A stretch of 64,000 nucleotides of DNA from Emiliania huxleyi CCMP1516 (lineage: Eukaryota > Haptophyta > Isochrysidales > Noelaerhabdaceae), in NCBI RefSeq assembly GCF_000372725.1, contig NW_005199045.1, positions 460,193 to 524,192 on the forward strand, read 5' to 3'. The notes beneath the pieces are model-generated. The model saw only the letters and a list, made by a program, of their open reading frames with translations. It ran no database searches and had not been told where the DNA came from. A program made the position numbers and the translations under genes. Positions 34,690 through 46,987 of this stretch are shown here, piece after piece. Position 1 is the first letter of the stretch. Each line of letters opens with the position of its first letter.

Positions 34690-35583
34690 TTATGGTTTAC
34701 CCACACTAAGCGAGTAGGTCCTCCTGAAGGAGCTCGCCTCGCCGGCCGCCTCCTCCCGGCCAGCATACCCGCCGAGTGCGGCGTATGTGGCGCCGGCGTC
34801 GCCGCTGGCCATCCTGGCTGCCGCCGGGCTCTCGTCGCCAGCCCTCGCGCTGTGCCGCTCCCTTGGCTGTGTCGGAGCGGGCTCGCAGGTCAGCGGCGCG
34901 TCCCCAGCCTCGCCGCCGCCCCCCTCGACGCCGCTCCCCTCGCCGCCGGTGGCGACCGCGCTGCCGATGTCGGTCGCGCTGGCCGGCAGCGCGTCCGCAG
35001 CGTCGTCGCTGCCCTCGCCGTCGCTGTCCTCGCCGCTGGTGGGGGCCGCGTCGCCGGCGCCGAGCGTCACCCGCCTCCACGTCTCTTCCTCTAAGTTGAG
35101 CCAGAAATCCTGGTCGGGGTAGCCGTCGTACGCGACCGCGTGCACGAGCCGGCCGTCGGAACCCTCCTCCCGCCCCGTGATGGTGCCTGGCCACCACCTG
35201 TGCTCGCCCAGGATCTCGACGTGAGTGCCTGCCTCGACGACGGCGTGCCCGGCGATCCTCGCCGCCGCGTCCACGCGCAGCCGCTTCCGACGCGCCGTCT
35301 TTGGCTCCGCGGGCTGCGGCAGCACGTAGTTCGGGCCGGACTCCGCCACGCCCGCGAGGACCTCGGCCGCGCTCACGGTCTCGACCGTGGCCTCGACCGG
35401 CGGAGGGGGGAGCTCGACCCGTCGTTCGACCCTTCGGTCCGTGACCTCCCGCGCCAGCCGCTCGCCAGCGAGGGGTTCCTGATGCGCCGCCCGTCGGTCG
35501 ACGCCCTCGCCCCTGCGCTCGGCCAACGACGCCGTCGCTGTCCTCGCCGACGTGACGGTGATTCGAGGCCGCCCATCCGCCAT
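34690..35583 (-). CDS. Hypothetical protein with a Tudor/SH3-like barrel segment
   Basis: The first ATG is at 35583, 69 nt inside a frame opened by a GTG at 35652, giving about 297 aa. The middle has HVEILGEHRWWPGTITGREE, then HAVAYDGYPDQDFWLNLEEE and a TWRRV end. These are spaced like the strands of a Tudor or agenet-type barrel. An Arg/Lys-rich stretch precedes it, and a low-complexity Gly/Ser/Asp tail follows. Similar barrels occur in chromatin proteins and at the ends of algal transposon proteins, so its origin is open. No neighbours help. Confidence 0.45.
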   Translation of the reverse strand: MADGRPRITVTSARTATASLAERRGEGVDRRAAHQEPLAGERLAREVTDRRVERRVELPPPPVEATVETVSAAEVLAGVAESGPNYVLPQPAEPKTARRKRLRVDAAARIAGHAVVEAGTHVEILGEHRWWPGTITGREEGSDGRLVHAVAYDGYPDQDFWLNLEEETWRRVTLGAGDAAPTSGEDSDGEGSDDAADALPASATDIGSAVATGGEGSGVEGGGGEAGDAPLTCEPAPTQPRERHSARAGDESPAAARMASGDAGATYAALGGYAGREEAAGEASSFRRTYSLSVGKP

Positions 35584-36107
35584 TTGATGCCGTCCAACAC
35601 CAAGTGGTTCCCCTCCAACACCAAAGTCGTTCCCCCCGTCCCCCTCGGACACGTCCCTCCCTGTCCTCTCGACTCGTTCCTCTACTTATATACATACATC
35701 CTCTACACCCTCCCTCCCTCGAGGCAACGGTGCTCCGCCAGACAGAATTCGGCCCAAGAGGAACGAAAACCCAGAAAGGAAAGAAAAAAGTCGCCCGTCG
35801 AAGCACCCATCGAGCAGCCCCCTTCCGAGCGATCGCGATGCCTGCTGAGGTCCTTGTTGACTCTTGCGATCGCAGCTGCGGGAAGCTCCCACCCACCCCT
35901 GCCACACGCGCTCCATGAAGAATGATAGATACACATAGAAAGCATGATCCATGGAAAGGTCTGGTCTCCCAAAAGAAACTCGTCCCATGCGAGCTCCTAT
36001 CAATGGAGAATAAAAAACGCGAGCCCCGCCCGTCGAAACCGTTCCCTTGCCCGAAAAAACAACTCGGCCTGCCCGTCGAAGCAGCCGTAGCCCCCTTCGA
36101 GCCGGCC

Positions 36108-36819
36108 ATGGTCTTCGGCCTCACGCCCTCCCTCTACGTTAAGGCTGGCAGCTTCATCTTCGGCGCCTACGGTCACGCCGCGCCGCTCGTCCGCCGCCGC
36201 GCGCCGCCCGCTGCTCCCTGCTCGACCCGCTTCCGTCCCCTGCCCCCAGGAGTGCAGATGCTGCTCGTGCCCTCCAACATGATGACCGACCACTTTGAGG
36301 CGCACATATGCGTCCCTTGCCCCCCCCCCCCCCTCGCGCGTTGCCGCCAACTCGCCTTCCCGCCTCCAAAGCCCCGCGGCCGCCTCTCGATGCCGCCTCC
36401 AAGCTCCAGCCACTGCGGCACGTCTGCTCAAAAGCCCGGCGGCCGCCTCTCGATGCCGCCTCCAAGCCACTGCGGCGCGTCTGGCAGGCGCCGGCCACCA
36501 AATATACGGACTTCTGGATCCGTGGCCAAAGCGTCAGCATCGCCACCGTTGTCTATTGCATGACGAAGCTGCCGGAGGATGTCGCGGCAAAGGCACTGCT
36601 CGGTCTCTCGGCTGGCATCGCCGTGCTCTACCCCTTCAATGCCAAGTTCGGATACCTCTCGAGCCTGGAGGTCAAGTACCCGATGTACCACTTCGTGCTT
36701 TCCGTCGGGATGGACGCAATCAACAGCGTCTCTTCACAAACCGTGCTGTGAACAGGCACTATGTCCCCGAGGCGCTCATGCTCGGCCTGACCGTCGCGGG
36801 CGTCCTCGCGCTCAAGTGA
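36108..36819 (+). CDS. Small uncharacterised multi-pass membrane protein
   Basis: Exons are 36108-36171, 36250-36299 and 36488 onward. The first intron is GT-AG. The second (36300-36487) has a GC donor, with AGGCGC at both ends. The protein begins MVFGLTPSLYVKAGSFIFG, continues MLLVPSNMMTDHFE-APATKY and then reads FWIRGQSVSIATVVYCMTKL. It has two or three hydrophobic segments (ALLGLSAGIAVLYPF, YHFVLSVGMDAI). The current frame stops at 36751. The likely end, RHYVPEALMLGLTVAGVLAL, lies in the next frame to 36819. A CTCT in place of CT near 36732 would explain the shift, so this may be a sequencing slip, an allele or early decay. An in-frame ATG at 36003 is an alternative start. The family is not recognised. 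Confidence 0.6.
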
Positions 36820-38474
36820 CGTGCGAGGTCTTCTCGAATCTGCGATTCTACGGTGTTCGCCAATGGTCGCGCCTGCACCTCCTCTGGCGCTCTTGCGAGA
36901 AACGGCTAACGGGGAGGGGGTTCGGTGTGCGAGATGAGAGGGCAGCGGGATTCCCACGGGCGACTTAGGGACTCTCTGGTGCACTGCGTCGGGCGTGCCC
37001 ATGCGCGCGCGATACGCAAAAAAACAGTTTCATTGTGGAGCCACTGAGAGAAAAAAGAGACGCCGTCGGTCAACCCGTCATGCGGCAGGTGGCTTGCTTT
37101 GCCTTTGGCTCGCTGCCACCGCGGTGGGTCACCAAGCACTCGCTTGCTTTTTTTTCGCTCCAGTCCTGCGGATCTTCTAGTAGACCGGAGGGCTACGAAG
37201 CCTTTCACACTCCAAGGGGCTGGTCACCAAGAGCTTCTCCGCGTGCGGCGTCATCACCGCGCGACGCGCTCGCCACGCCTCACCCGAGCAAAAGCAACGA
37301 TCGCGCGCCGCCGCCGCCCGCCTCGCCGCGCCGCGCCGCGCCGCGCCTCGCCACGCCTCGCCTTGCAGCAGCGCACGCGCACGCGCACGCGCACGCGCAC
37401 CCGCGCGCCCGCGCTCGCTCCGCGAGAGCGAAGCGACCTTCCTCGCGGGAATCGAACCTGGAGCCAAAAGGTCCCGGCTCGAACCGCGAACCGGTTCGAC
37501 CACCGCCGCTGGCGGTTCTGCAAAGGCAGTCAGGGGCAGCGCCTGATATAACGTGAAATAGTGCGACGATCACCCGACCCACCGTGCCCTCGCGAAAGAG
37601 ATCTCGCGCCGCGCGCGCTCGCACACGCCGCCCGAGAGCACTCCCACCCCCGCCGCCCTCGCAAGCTCACAGGTTGATTTGAGGAGAAGCAGCTGGGGAG
37701 GTCAAAGCGGGAGAAGGCGGCACGGCGGCGGCGGCGCGGCCCCCCCCCATCCCCACGCCTCCGGGTCGTGCGTACCGCCTCCGGGCGTGAGTGTCCCCCT
37801 AGCGTCTGCTCCAGCAGTCGCTCCGGTAATCAGGCCGAGAGTACCAGGGAGGAGGGGAGAAGAGCCCAGGGTGGGGAGAGGAGAAGAGCCTAGGGAGGGG
37901 GGAGGAGAAGAGCCCAAGGCGGCCTCCCTCTCCCTCCCCTCCCACCGGGCCTCCCTCTCCCCCTCCTCCCGGGCCAAGCACCGACAGTCTCAAGGGGCCC
38001 GCCGCTGGAAGGGGCAAGCCAGCGGCACGAGGGCTTCAGCCACACAGCTACCAAGGGAACGCGACCCACACAAAGCACCAAAGTTAGGCATACCCCCCGG
38101 CGCAGTGTCCCCCGCTATGTGTCGCCGTTTGTCGGGGCACGCTATCCTGTGCAGTCAGGGCAAGTGGGGGCGGGGTGGAGTGCCCAGGAGCGTGCCCTGG
38201 GATTTCTCTGCCCAGTCCGGGGGTGCGTCGAACCTTCCATCACCCTGGGAACGTCCGGGTGATGGAAGTAAAGATATATTACTTTTTGTGGAGCCACTGA
38301 GAGCTCGGGGCGGGGTGTGCACCAGTGTGAATATACCCAGCCCGCGGTGTATATACCCGCCCCACACAGACGTATACCTGGCGTCCTGGGTCGACCCTCC
38401 AACTCTCTGCCCTCCAAGCTCTCCAACGGCAGTGAACGCGTCCGACCGCTCGACCATCGAGCTGTTTAGCAATT
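36820..38474. other. Intergenic, no gene recognised
   Basis: Low-complexity CGCACGCGCACG runs (37370-37400) and a GGGGAGAGGAG purine tract (37850-37920) dominate. A tRNA-like TTCGATTCCCGC occurs on the reverse strand near 37450 but does not fold as a tRNA. No coding family is seen. Confidence 0.4.
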
Positions 38475-41400
38475 TCAGTCCACATCCTCGACGACGCCAT
38501 TCCCAAACGACCACGTCGAGTCACCTGGCGGCGGCCCCATCCCCGCCGACCCCGCCGACCCCGTCGCCGCTGGTGCCGGTGGGACAGGACGAGGCGGGGC
38601 CGACTCCGACGTCCTGGCGGCCTGCATCGCGCTGGCCGCGGGCGGCGGCAACAACGGCGACGGCGGCGGGCGCACGCCGAAGACGGAGCCGGGGCCGCAG
38701 CCCGGAGGAACGACGACTCGCATGAGCCCCATCGGCGTGGAGAGCTGAAGGCTTTGCCCCGGCGCGACACCGTGTGGGACCGTGACCGAGAGGACAGCGC
38801 CTGTGCCTGCCAGAAGCGATGCGGCCGAGACGTCCGATGGACGGTGGGCGCAGCCCGGCAGCTGAGGCCGCGGCTGGGAGAGGGGGCGGCTCGGAGACGG
38901 TTGGCTCCGCGGCGTTGGCAGCTTCTGCCCGCCGCCGCCTCCACCGAGTCGCTGCCGCTTGCGGCCAGCGGCTGGGAAGGCCTGCTCGCAATAAGCGACC
39001 AGCGCCGCCTCGGCAGCACCCTCCTCCGGGAGTGGTGGCAGCGGTGGCTCTGAGCTCTGCGCCCTCGACGGCGTCGGCGGCTCGACGCTCGATGTCGACA
39101 TCCTCGAGCTCTGCGCCCTCGACGGTGGCTCGACGCTCAATGTCGACATCCTCGACGGCGCCGCCGCGCCAGCCGGCGCCGCCGCGACAGCCGGCGCCTG
39201 CTCAGCGCCACCCTCGACGCCGTCGAGACCCATCGGCGTTGATCTCGCGGAGTCGTGAGCGCCTGTCTCAGCACCCGCGCTCGCCGCCATCGCTGCGGTG
39301 GCTGCGGCGGCGGCAGCCTTGGCGGCGGCCACCTCGGCGGCGGCGGCGGCGGCGGCGGTAGTGCCGGCGCGCAAGATTCCAAACGCCCTTTCGAGGAGAA
39401 CCGCCCGCGCCGGCAGTCCCGCGGGCTCGAGCTGGGCGGCGAGCTCGTCGTCCTGGTAGAGCCTACGAACGTCAGGGGCAGTTCCATGATGCGCACATGC
39501 ATGAAGGGCGAACTGGGAACTCCTCGGATAACACCGGTAGGCTGCGCGCAGCAGCCGCCTCGCGGCGGAGACGTCGCAGCGCGACTTTGCGCCGTCGGTG
39601 GGCAAGGAAGCGCAGAGGCCACGTGCAAAGTTCCGCAGCGCGGCCCCACGCTTTGCCTCCATCCGCTCCTCTTTGAGCAGCGCACAGAGCGAGACGAGCG
39701 ACTCGAGCTCGCGCGCTGGGTCGGCGGAGGCGCTCGCCGAGCCAGCCAACACCTCTGAGTAGAGGCCGGCGGCGTCTGCGCAATCTTGGTACAACTCAAA
39801 GGTGCGCAATATCGGGCCGCAACAGCTCTCATCTACGACCGGCGCCGCCGCGCGGGACGGCACCTGCGGCGAGAGCGGCAGGCAATAGTAAGGTGGGGCA
39901 TGGCCAAAGCAACATGTGCGCGTGATATCAGGCAGTTTTGGCCTGGAAGATCGAGAAGGACATGCTGCCACTGCGGCCGCGGCTGGGCATGAGGTCACGC
40001 AACTCCTTCAGCGCGCGGCCGGGACGCCTCCTGTGCCGGTGCCAGTGCAGCCGCGCGAGTGCGAGCCGCGCACGGTGGAGCCACGGATTCGTCTTGAGCG
40101 CCGCCACCAGGATCGACTCGCACGCCGCATAGCCCTGAGCGAGGGTGGCTTGCGCGATCGCCCCTTCCGGCAGATGGCCGCCCACACCGGCACTGCCCTC
40201 GCCGCTGCCACCGCCGCCACCGTCGCCACACGCACCGCCGTTGCCATAGTCGTAGTCGCCATTGCAGCACGAATCTGCCACTCCCTCCTCCTCTCCCTCC
40301 TCGTCCTCCTCGGAGCATTGGGCGAGGCTGTAGACTCCGCTCGACTTGACGTCGCGAAGAAAGGCGTCGAGCTGCGCCGACGCAGGCTCAGACTCGAGGA
40401 GCCCATCGAGGAGCGCGCCGCCCAGCTCTTGCAGAGCGAGTGCACACCGGTCGCCGGCCAATGAAGCCGAGAGGGCGACGGAGCGGCGGAGCTCGAGGAT
40501 CCAGGCGCCTGCGCCGCCCTCGCCCAGCTCTCGCAAGGCGCGGCCGCGCAGCAAGTGCGCAGCCCAACGGCACGCCACAGGCAATCCATGCCCCTCCGTC
40601 TCGGTGTCGTCTTGCTGGCCCTTTTCGTCGTCCTCCTCGTCCTCCTCGTCCTCCTCTCCCCGATCCACCGCCGATCCCGCCCCCACCCCTGCCCCCGCCG
40701 CGGCCGTGGCCGCCACCGCCTCCTCCGTCTGCTCCGTCACTGGCCGCAGAAGCTCTGCAGTCTGCCGCAGCGCGTCCTGCCAGGACGTGTGGTGGCCCGT
40801 CCGCAGAAGCCGCAAAGCGAGGGGCCAACGTGACACGTCGCCGCCGCCGCCCGCCGCCTGACCGCCGCAGCTCCTTCCACCCACGCCGCCGCCCGCGCTG
40901 CCGCCGCCCTCCGGCGAGCGATCCTCAATGTACCGCAACAGCGCCGCTTCGGTGGAGAGGAGCATGGCGAGTTCGAGCCTGGCGTGCGCCCACACGCGCG
41001 CGAACCCGCCCGGTTGGCCGCACCACGCCGGTGGCGCGGCAATGGTCTGCGCCTCTCTTGGCGGGGGCAGCGCATCGACGAGCAGGCATAAGCAGCCGTG
41101 GGCAAGTCGCGCCGCGTCGCTCGCCGCGGCCGATGCGCCGAGGACGGACTGGCGCCACGTGGCGAGTGGTGCGGCAGGGTCGTGCAGCGCCGCGTCTACC
41201 TTCAGGGACCAGAGCTTGCGCGCGTGAACGCCGATCGAGAGCAGAACCCGCGCAGGCTGAACTGGCGACAGCGCCGCGGGCCAGCCGGCTCCTGCCGCAT
41301 CGGGGGCGTCGGCCGGCACGCCAAAGAGCGCGAGCCGCAGAGCGTGGCTTCGGAGCGCATTGGACCACTCAAGGAAGCGCGCCTAATGGACTCCCTGCTG

Positions 41401-44400
41401 TTAGCGAGGGCTCACCCTCCCAGTGAGGTTGCTAGTTAAGGTGGAGGAGGCGGAGGTAGCGGGGGGGTGGCGGGGATGGAGGGGGTGGGGGGGAGGGCGA
41501 CGGCAAGAGTGACATTGGGAGCTCGTGTCATGATCATGGAGGCGGTGACGGTGGTGGGATGAGTGAAGCGCACCCATCGCTCGGCAGCTGCGCACGTGGC
41601 ACCCGCGATGGCGCCGCGCTCGACGCGCTGCAGCGACCTGTTGCAAACCTCCTCGAGGTGCTCCGACTCCCCGACCGACGCCTCGAGGCTCGCCAAGGCC
41701 GCGCAGAGGTGCGAGCCGAGGAGCCACACTTCCGTCTGCCCCGCCGAGCCTGAGGTGGATGTGGATGGAGGCGCCAGGGGCGCCGGGAGCAAGGCGAGGA
41801 CTCCCTGCAACGCCCCGCCATCGTCGGCGCCGCTCGCGAGCGCGGGAGCGAGGGCGCGCAATGCTAGGGCTTCCCAGCGGCCCTCGCCCTCGCCAGACGC
41901 CAGTTCCGGCGGGAGGAAACGCCGCAAGTGGTCCCTCAGCCGTCGCCGTCGCTGTCGCTCTTTCTGCGACCTCACGCCGCCGCCGCCCACGATGCCCCCG
42001 CCGAGCGTACCCGGCGGGCACTGCATAAGGAAGTACTGCAAGAGGAGCTCGGCCTCACGCGGCGGGCAACTCGCAAAGTCAACCACCTTGGGGGGGTGCT
42101 GCTTGGCGCCGCCGCCGCCGCCGCCGTCGATGATCCCGCCAAAGAGTAGCTCGATGCAGCTGTCGAGCAGCTGCCGAACGCCGACGCCGACGCTCTGCAT
42201 GCCAGCTTCTCTGTCGGCACCGCCACCGCCCCTTCCGGCCCCTGAGCCATCTCCCCCTAGCGCGGTGGCGGCGACGCGCAGCGGAACGTCGACCAACTGG
42301 TACTCGACCTGGCTTGGTGCGAGCGACGACCGCGTCGCCACATTCGGCGCATTTGGCCTTGACGCCTTCGCCGTCTTTTTCGTTTCTGCCGGCGCCGCCG
42401 CCTTTGGCGCCAGCTTGGCCGCGCGCCCTGAGGCGCCCTCGTCCCCGCGCGGCGCCTCAAGGCCGAGGAAACGCTTTGCAGCACGAATAGAGTCGTAGCG
42501 GCGCCCCTGCGGGGTGGTGAGGTACGAGTCGCCCTTAGAGGCGCCAGCCTTGCGCGCCTTCCAGCGGATGCTCCAACCAGCTGCACCCGGCACCGGTCGG
42601 TCCTCAAACTCGACCGCCTCTGAGTTGGCGAGCCGGAAAGCGTCGGAGAGTGCCGACGCAATCGCGTCGGCCTCCTCGCGCGCGCTGCCCTCGAGCGGCT
42701 GCCACGAGCTCTCCTCAGCAGCCGGCTCGGGCTCGGCGACAGCGGTGGAGATCACGCCCATGCCCGCCGCTGCCTCTGCAATCAGGCCGCCGATGCGCTC
42801 GTCGATGGCGCACACCACCGGTGCCGACGGCTTCGTCGGCCGAGCCACGCGCCACGTCTCCTCTGGCAGCTGCGGGCACGCGAGCATCGCCTCGGGCCAC
42901 CGTAGCCAAGCGAGGGTGACGCTACTGATTTGCTGGGCGAGAGGCGCCTCGTGCCGCGGCTCCTGCCGAAAGCGCTTGGAGCCCTTGCCCCGCGCCGCCG
43001 CGCCGGGCGCAAGGGCAACCTCGAGCGACCTCGCCGCGACAGCCTCCCGACCGAGCAGCCCCCAGCAGCGCTGCAGCAGCACGAGCGCCTCAGCGACGCC
43101 ACCGGTGCCGGTGCCTGTGCACAAACCATCCGTGTAAGGAAGCAAATCACGCGAGTGCGATCTAGCCGCGCAGGCCGCAACGGTACCACCAGCGAGCCAA
43201 AGCTTGCACAGCGCGCAGATCGCATAGTGCAGTGAGCGGCGGGAGCCCTTTGCGCCACCCTGGGTGGACCCGGTGCGCGCCCATCTTGGCAGCGCGCGCA
43301 TGGCGACCTCGTACACCACCCGCTGCGCCGCGACCGCCGCAGCGCGCCAGTCTCCGCAGCTGAGCTCCGTCTCCTCGCCCGCCGTGGGCATCTCGGAGGG
43401 GGGTGCGGCTGCGGGCGGGGAGAGCAGCGGTCCGCGGTGCGAGGGGTGGAGGCACGAGAAGGCATCGAGCGACTGCAACAGCAGCGTGAGCATGTTGTGG
43501 AGAGATTGCCAAATCGCGTCAACCCTCCCCTCCGTGACATCCGCACCCGCCGCCAGTGTCGCCTCCGCAGCAGTGCCAGCCGACCCCCCTGTTGCCGCTC
43601 CCAAACGCTTCTGGGTCGGAGGAGGGGTGGACACGGCGAGCTGGGCCAGACAGCGTCGCAGCGCGGCACAGAGTGGGCTCAGCAGCTGGCTGAAACGCTC
43701 GCGAAGCCGCGGCAGCGGCACGAGTGGCGGCGGAGGGGATTCCCCCCTCGCGAACCCGCCGGCGCCACGGCACATGCCGATCCAACACAAACCGAGGAGC
43801 TGCACGCTCTCAGCCAGCTTAACATCCCCACCCGGGCTGGCCGCCGCCACCTCTCCGCTTGCTGCCTCGGCAGCCGCAAACGCCGGCGACCACGCCGCAT
43901 CGCATATGCTTTGCACCGCGTCGCCCCCCAAGGTATCGGCACCGCCTGCGTGCGAAACGATGGCCGCCCACTCCCCGCCGGCGGAGGGAGCCGCCCGCAC
44001 GGCGAGTCCAGAGAGGAGAGCGCGCGCCTCGTGCACCTGAGAGGGGGGGCGCGCGCGGGCGGCGTGAGCGGCGAAATGGCGCGGGAGAAAGAGGGACTGC
44101 AAATGCGCTGAGGAAGCGGAAGAGCTTGAACCCCGTGGCTCTTCCCATTCTGGAGAAGTGGAGGCGACTAAGCCCATGCGTGGCAAGGCGGCTCGCACCA
44201 ACTTCTCGAGTGAGTGCCGCTGCTGCGCCTCCGACACGTCAGCCAAGGTGATGCGCCGAGAAGCACTGGCGCAGAGGGGATGCGCGAACGCCTCTGCCGC
44301 CGCCCCACCCTCCTCGCCGCCCCTCGCCTCGCCATCGGCGGCCATCGCGCGCAGCGCATGCGCGCACTCTGCGAGGTGGCGGGTCGCCGCGACCGCCTCG

Positions 44401-46987
44401 CCGTCTCGCTCAGCGTTCGTTGCAAGTGACCAGCTGAGGCGCGCGAGCGTGTCCGGCGCGGCCTCTTCCCCTCGGCTGATGGCCAGGAGGAGCGCTGCCT
44501 GTAGCTCACCAAACACGGCGGCAGCTTGCTCCCTCTCCTTGCCTCCTTGCGCCGGCCCGCCATCGCCACCGCCTCCACTGCTGCCGCCGTCGCCGCCTCT
44601 GCCACCGCCACTGCCCCCGTCCTCGAGCGAGAGCTCCAGGAGAGCGAGCAAACGAGCAGGGGGGGGTGCCGATCCCGTCTGCGACCGCGTCAGCGCATAA
44701 AGCTTCAGCAGCGACGCGCGCAGTCGCAAGCGTCCGGGCACAGGGAGGCGGAGCAAGCCGTCGGCAACGAGGCGGCGCTCCGAGGCAGGGCCAGAGGACG
44801 GCGGAGAAGCGGAAGAGGGCGGGGAGGCGCCGGACGGGCCGGGTGACGGGAGGATGAGGAGGCGGTCGAGAAAGGACGAACAGACGTCGAGGAGGCCATT
44901 GTTGAGCATGACGCGCTCGTCGCGCAGCCATGCCAACACGGACCGCTCCTCCTCCCATCTGGATGCGAGAGGAGCGTCCCGGCCCGCCTCCGCTGCCTGC
45001 CCCTCCGCCGCCGCCTCTGCCGCCGCCAACGCTCCCGACCGGACGCCAGAGGTGGGCTGGATAACGGGGGAAGGAGGGCTGGACGGGAGGGGCGGGAGAA
45101 AGCGCGCAAACAACTGCTGCGCACTCGCCGGCCGCTTAACCACCACGTCAGAGGCGCCAAGTGCGCCGCGGCGGCTGCGCTGCGGTCGCCGGCTCGCTGC
45201 TGCCGCCGGCTTGCGTCGCTTTGGAGGCGGCGCCTCCTCGGTGGGGGTAGGGGGCGGCTCCTCACCGCGAGAGCCCGCTAGGGCCGAGGCGCCGCCGCAA
45301 GCTGAGGGTGGCGCCTCCTCCACGGCCACCGCCGAAGCCGCGTCCAGCGCAGTGGGAACTGGCTCGGCTTGCTCCAGATGGCGCCTCTTGGCTCCGCCCG
45401 AGCTCAGAGACGAATCGCCAGCCTCCTCGCCGGCCGTCGTCACCGACGCCGTGGATGCCACCTCTCCAGCCTGGTCGGCCTCAATCGGGACAGCCTCCGC
45501 AGCCTCCGACCAACATGCCCCTCCCAATGCTGCCGCCTGTGGAGCGCTGCCGCCTGGGCCGCTGCTTCCGCCGCCGCCTTGGCCACCGGCCTCGCCCACC
45601 CGGTCGCGGTCTGCGGAACTGCCAGGACCGCCGCCAACCGCCGCGGCTGGCGGAGCGGGCGGAGCTGACGCCTGCGGGGAAGGTTATGAGAAGTCAGGGA
45701 GGCCCCTCTTTGTTGGCCGACGGCGTGGCAGGCTCGGTGGAGAAGGCGGGTGACGGCAGAAGTGGCGGGCGGAGATGGGTGGTGGAGGTGAGGAACGGGC
45801 GGCCACGCCTCGCAATCGGGAGGGCCAGCGGCATCTGGGGCCTATCCACACGCCCCCAGTCGTGTTGAGACCCATTTGACGGCGTCGGTCGGCTGCCCCG
45901 ACGGCTAGTTCATCGGGGTGACGACTACATCTCGGGTCTTCCTCCAGCTATATCCCAGCGATCGCACCCCAGCGAGCGCTGCATCCATGTCGTGGGGCAG
46001 GTCGATTGCTAGCCGCCGACCCACCAGCCATGCTGCGCCTGGGCCTACGGTCACGGCGCCGACGCGTTGCGGACGTGCTCCTGCCTCCCCCCCCCCCCCG
46101 TCGCACTGCGTCGGGCTCTGCGCCTCCGCCGGCCTCCTCAGCGAGCGCCACAAGGGCCTGCTCACAACCGCGCGCGTGACTTCACTCACTCTCCCGCCGC
46201 CGCTCGTCCCACCGCCAGCGCCGCGAATTGCCTCCGCGACGCACAGCCAGCGGGGCGCGGCAATCTCAAGCGTGGGCGGCGGCGCCGGCGTGCTCTTCTC
46301 CTCCGCCGCACTCCACAGGACGCACCCCTCGCAACCCTCCGAGCCGAGCTGAGGCGCGGCGACCGCGGAAGAAGGCCCGAGCAGAGCCGCCGCGGCGTGC
46401 GGGGGCGGCGAGGGCACGGGCAGAGGAAGTGCGCCCGGCGGCAGACCACGCGTGGTGGCCGCGCGAGCCGCGAGCTGGGCTGCCGCTTTGGTGTCGCCCA
46501 CCCGTCTGAGCAACGCGTCGAGTGCACACCACGCGAGCTGGTTGTGCGGGCTGGCGAGGACGGCGTGCTCAAGAGAGTGCCGCTCGAGGGCGGCGAGGCG
46601 CGCGGCGCCCGCCAACCGGCCGATCCGCAGCCAGAGCCGCCCGTCGCGCTCATCCAGCGCAACCGCACCCAGTGCGTGCTGCAGCGCCTGCTCCGGCTCG
46701 CCGCCCGACGCCTCGAGGTTGCTCAGGTTCATCAGCGCGAGGAAACGCAGCCGCAGCGACGGGTCGCCGGTCGCAGCGTGCAGCGCGTCCGCCTCAGCGA
46801 TGAGCGGCTGGTCCAGTAGCTGGCGGTAGGCGGCCGTGGCGTCGGCGAGCCTGCCCGACGCCTCGTGCTGCAGCGCGAGTGAGTAGAGTGCGGCATTGGC
46901 ACTCTCCTGCGCCTCGATGCCACGTCGGGCAACCTCCAGCGGGTGCGAGGCGCGCTCGGCAGACTCGATGTCGACGATCGAAATCAT
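38475..46987 (-). CDS. CABIN1/Hir3-type HIRA-complex subunit, very large
   Basis: Four long exons read in one phase: 46987 to about 45968, 45671 to about 41574, 41382-39943 and 39863-38475, about 2,650 aa. The N-terminus matches calcineurin-binding protein cabin-1 (yeast Hir3): NAALYSLALQHEASGRLADA, LRFLALMNLSNLEASGG, AVALDERDGRLWLRIGRLAG, SLEHAVLASPHNQLAW, a TPR run. Late blocks (ACESILVAALKTNPWLHRAR, ALKELRDLM, PILRTFELYQ) match the CABIN1 C-terminal TPR region in order. The family scaffolds the HIRA chaperone that deposits histone H3.3 independently of replication. Between these lie long Ser/Pro/Ala-rich linkers and, near residue 1370-1415, an MBD-like segment. The 39942-39864 intron has a GC donor. 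The two outer junctions (45967-45672, 41573-41383) are phase-consistent guesses. Confidence 0.75.

Noticed and set aside
34706-36124. 472-codon reverse-strand frame overlapping two other candidates
   Set aside because: It reads Arg/Gly-rich out-of-frame translation of the Tudor-like ORF and spans the promoter side of the membrane-protein gene.
37440-37515. Possible tRNA on the reverse strand (TTCGATTCCCGC)
   Set aside because: The stem next to the TTCGATT loop does not pair, and no acceptor or D arm can be found.
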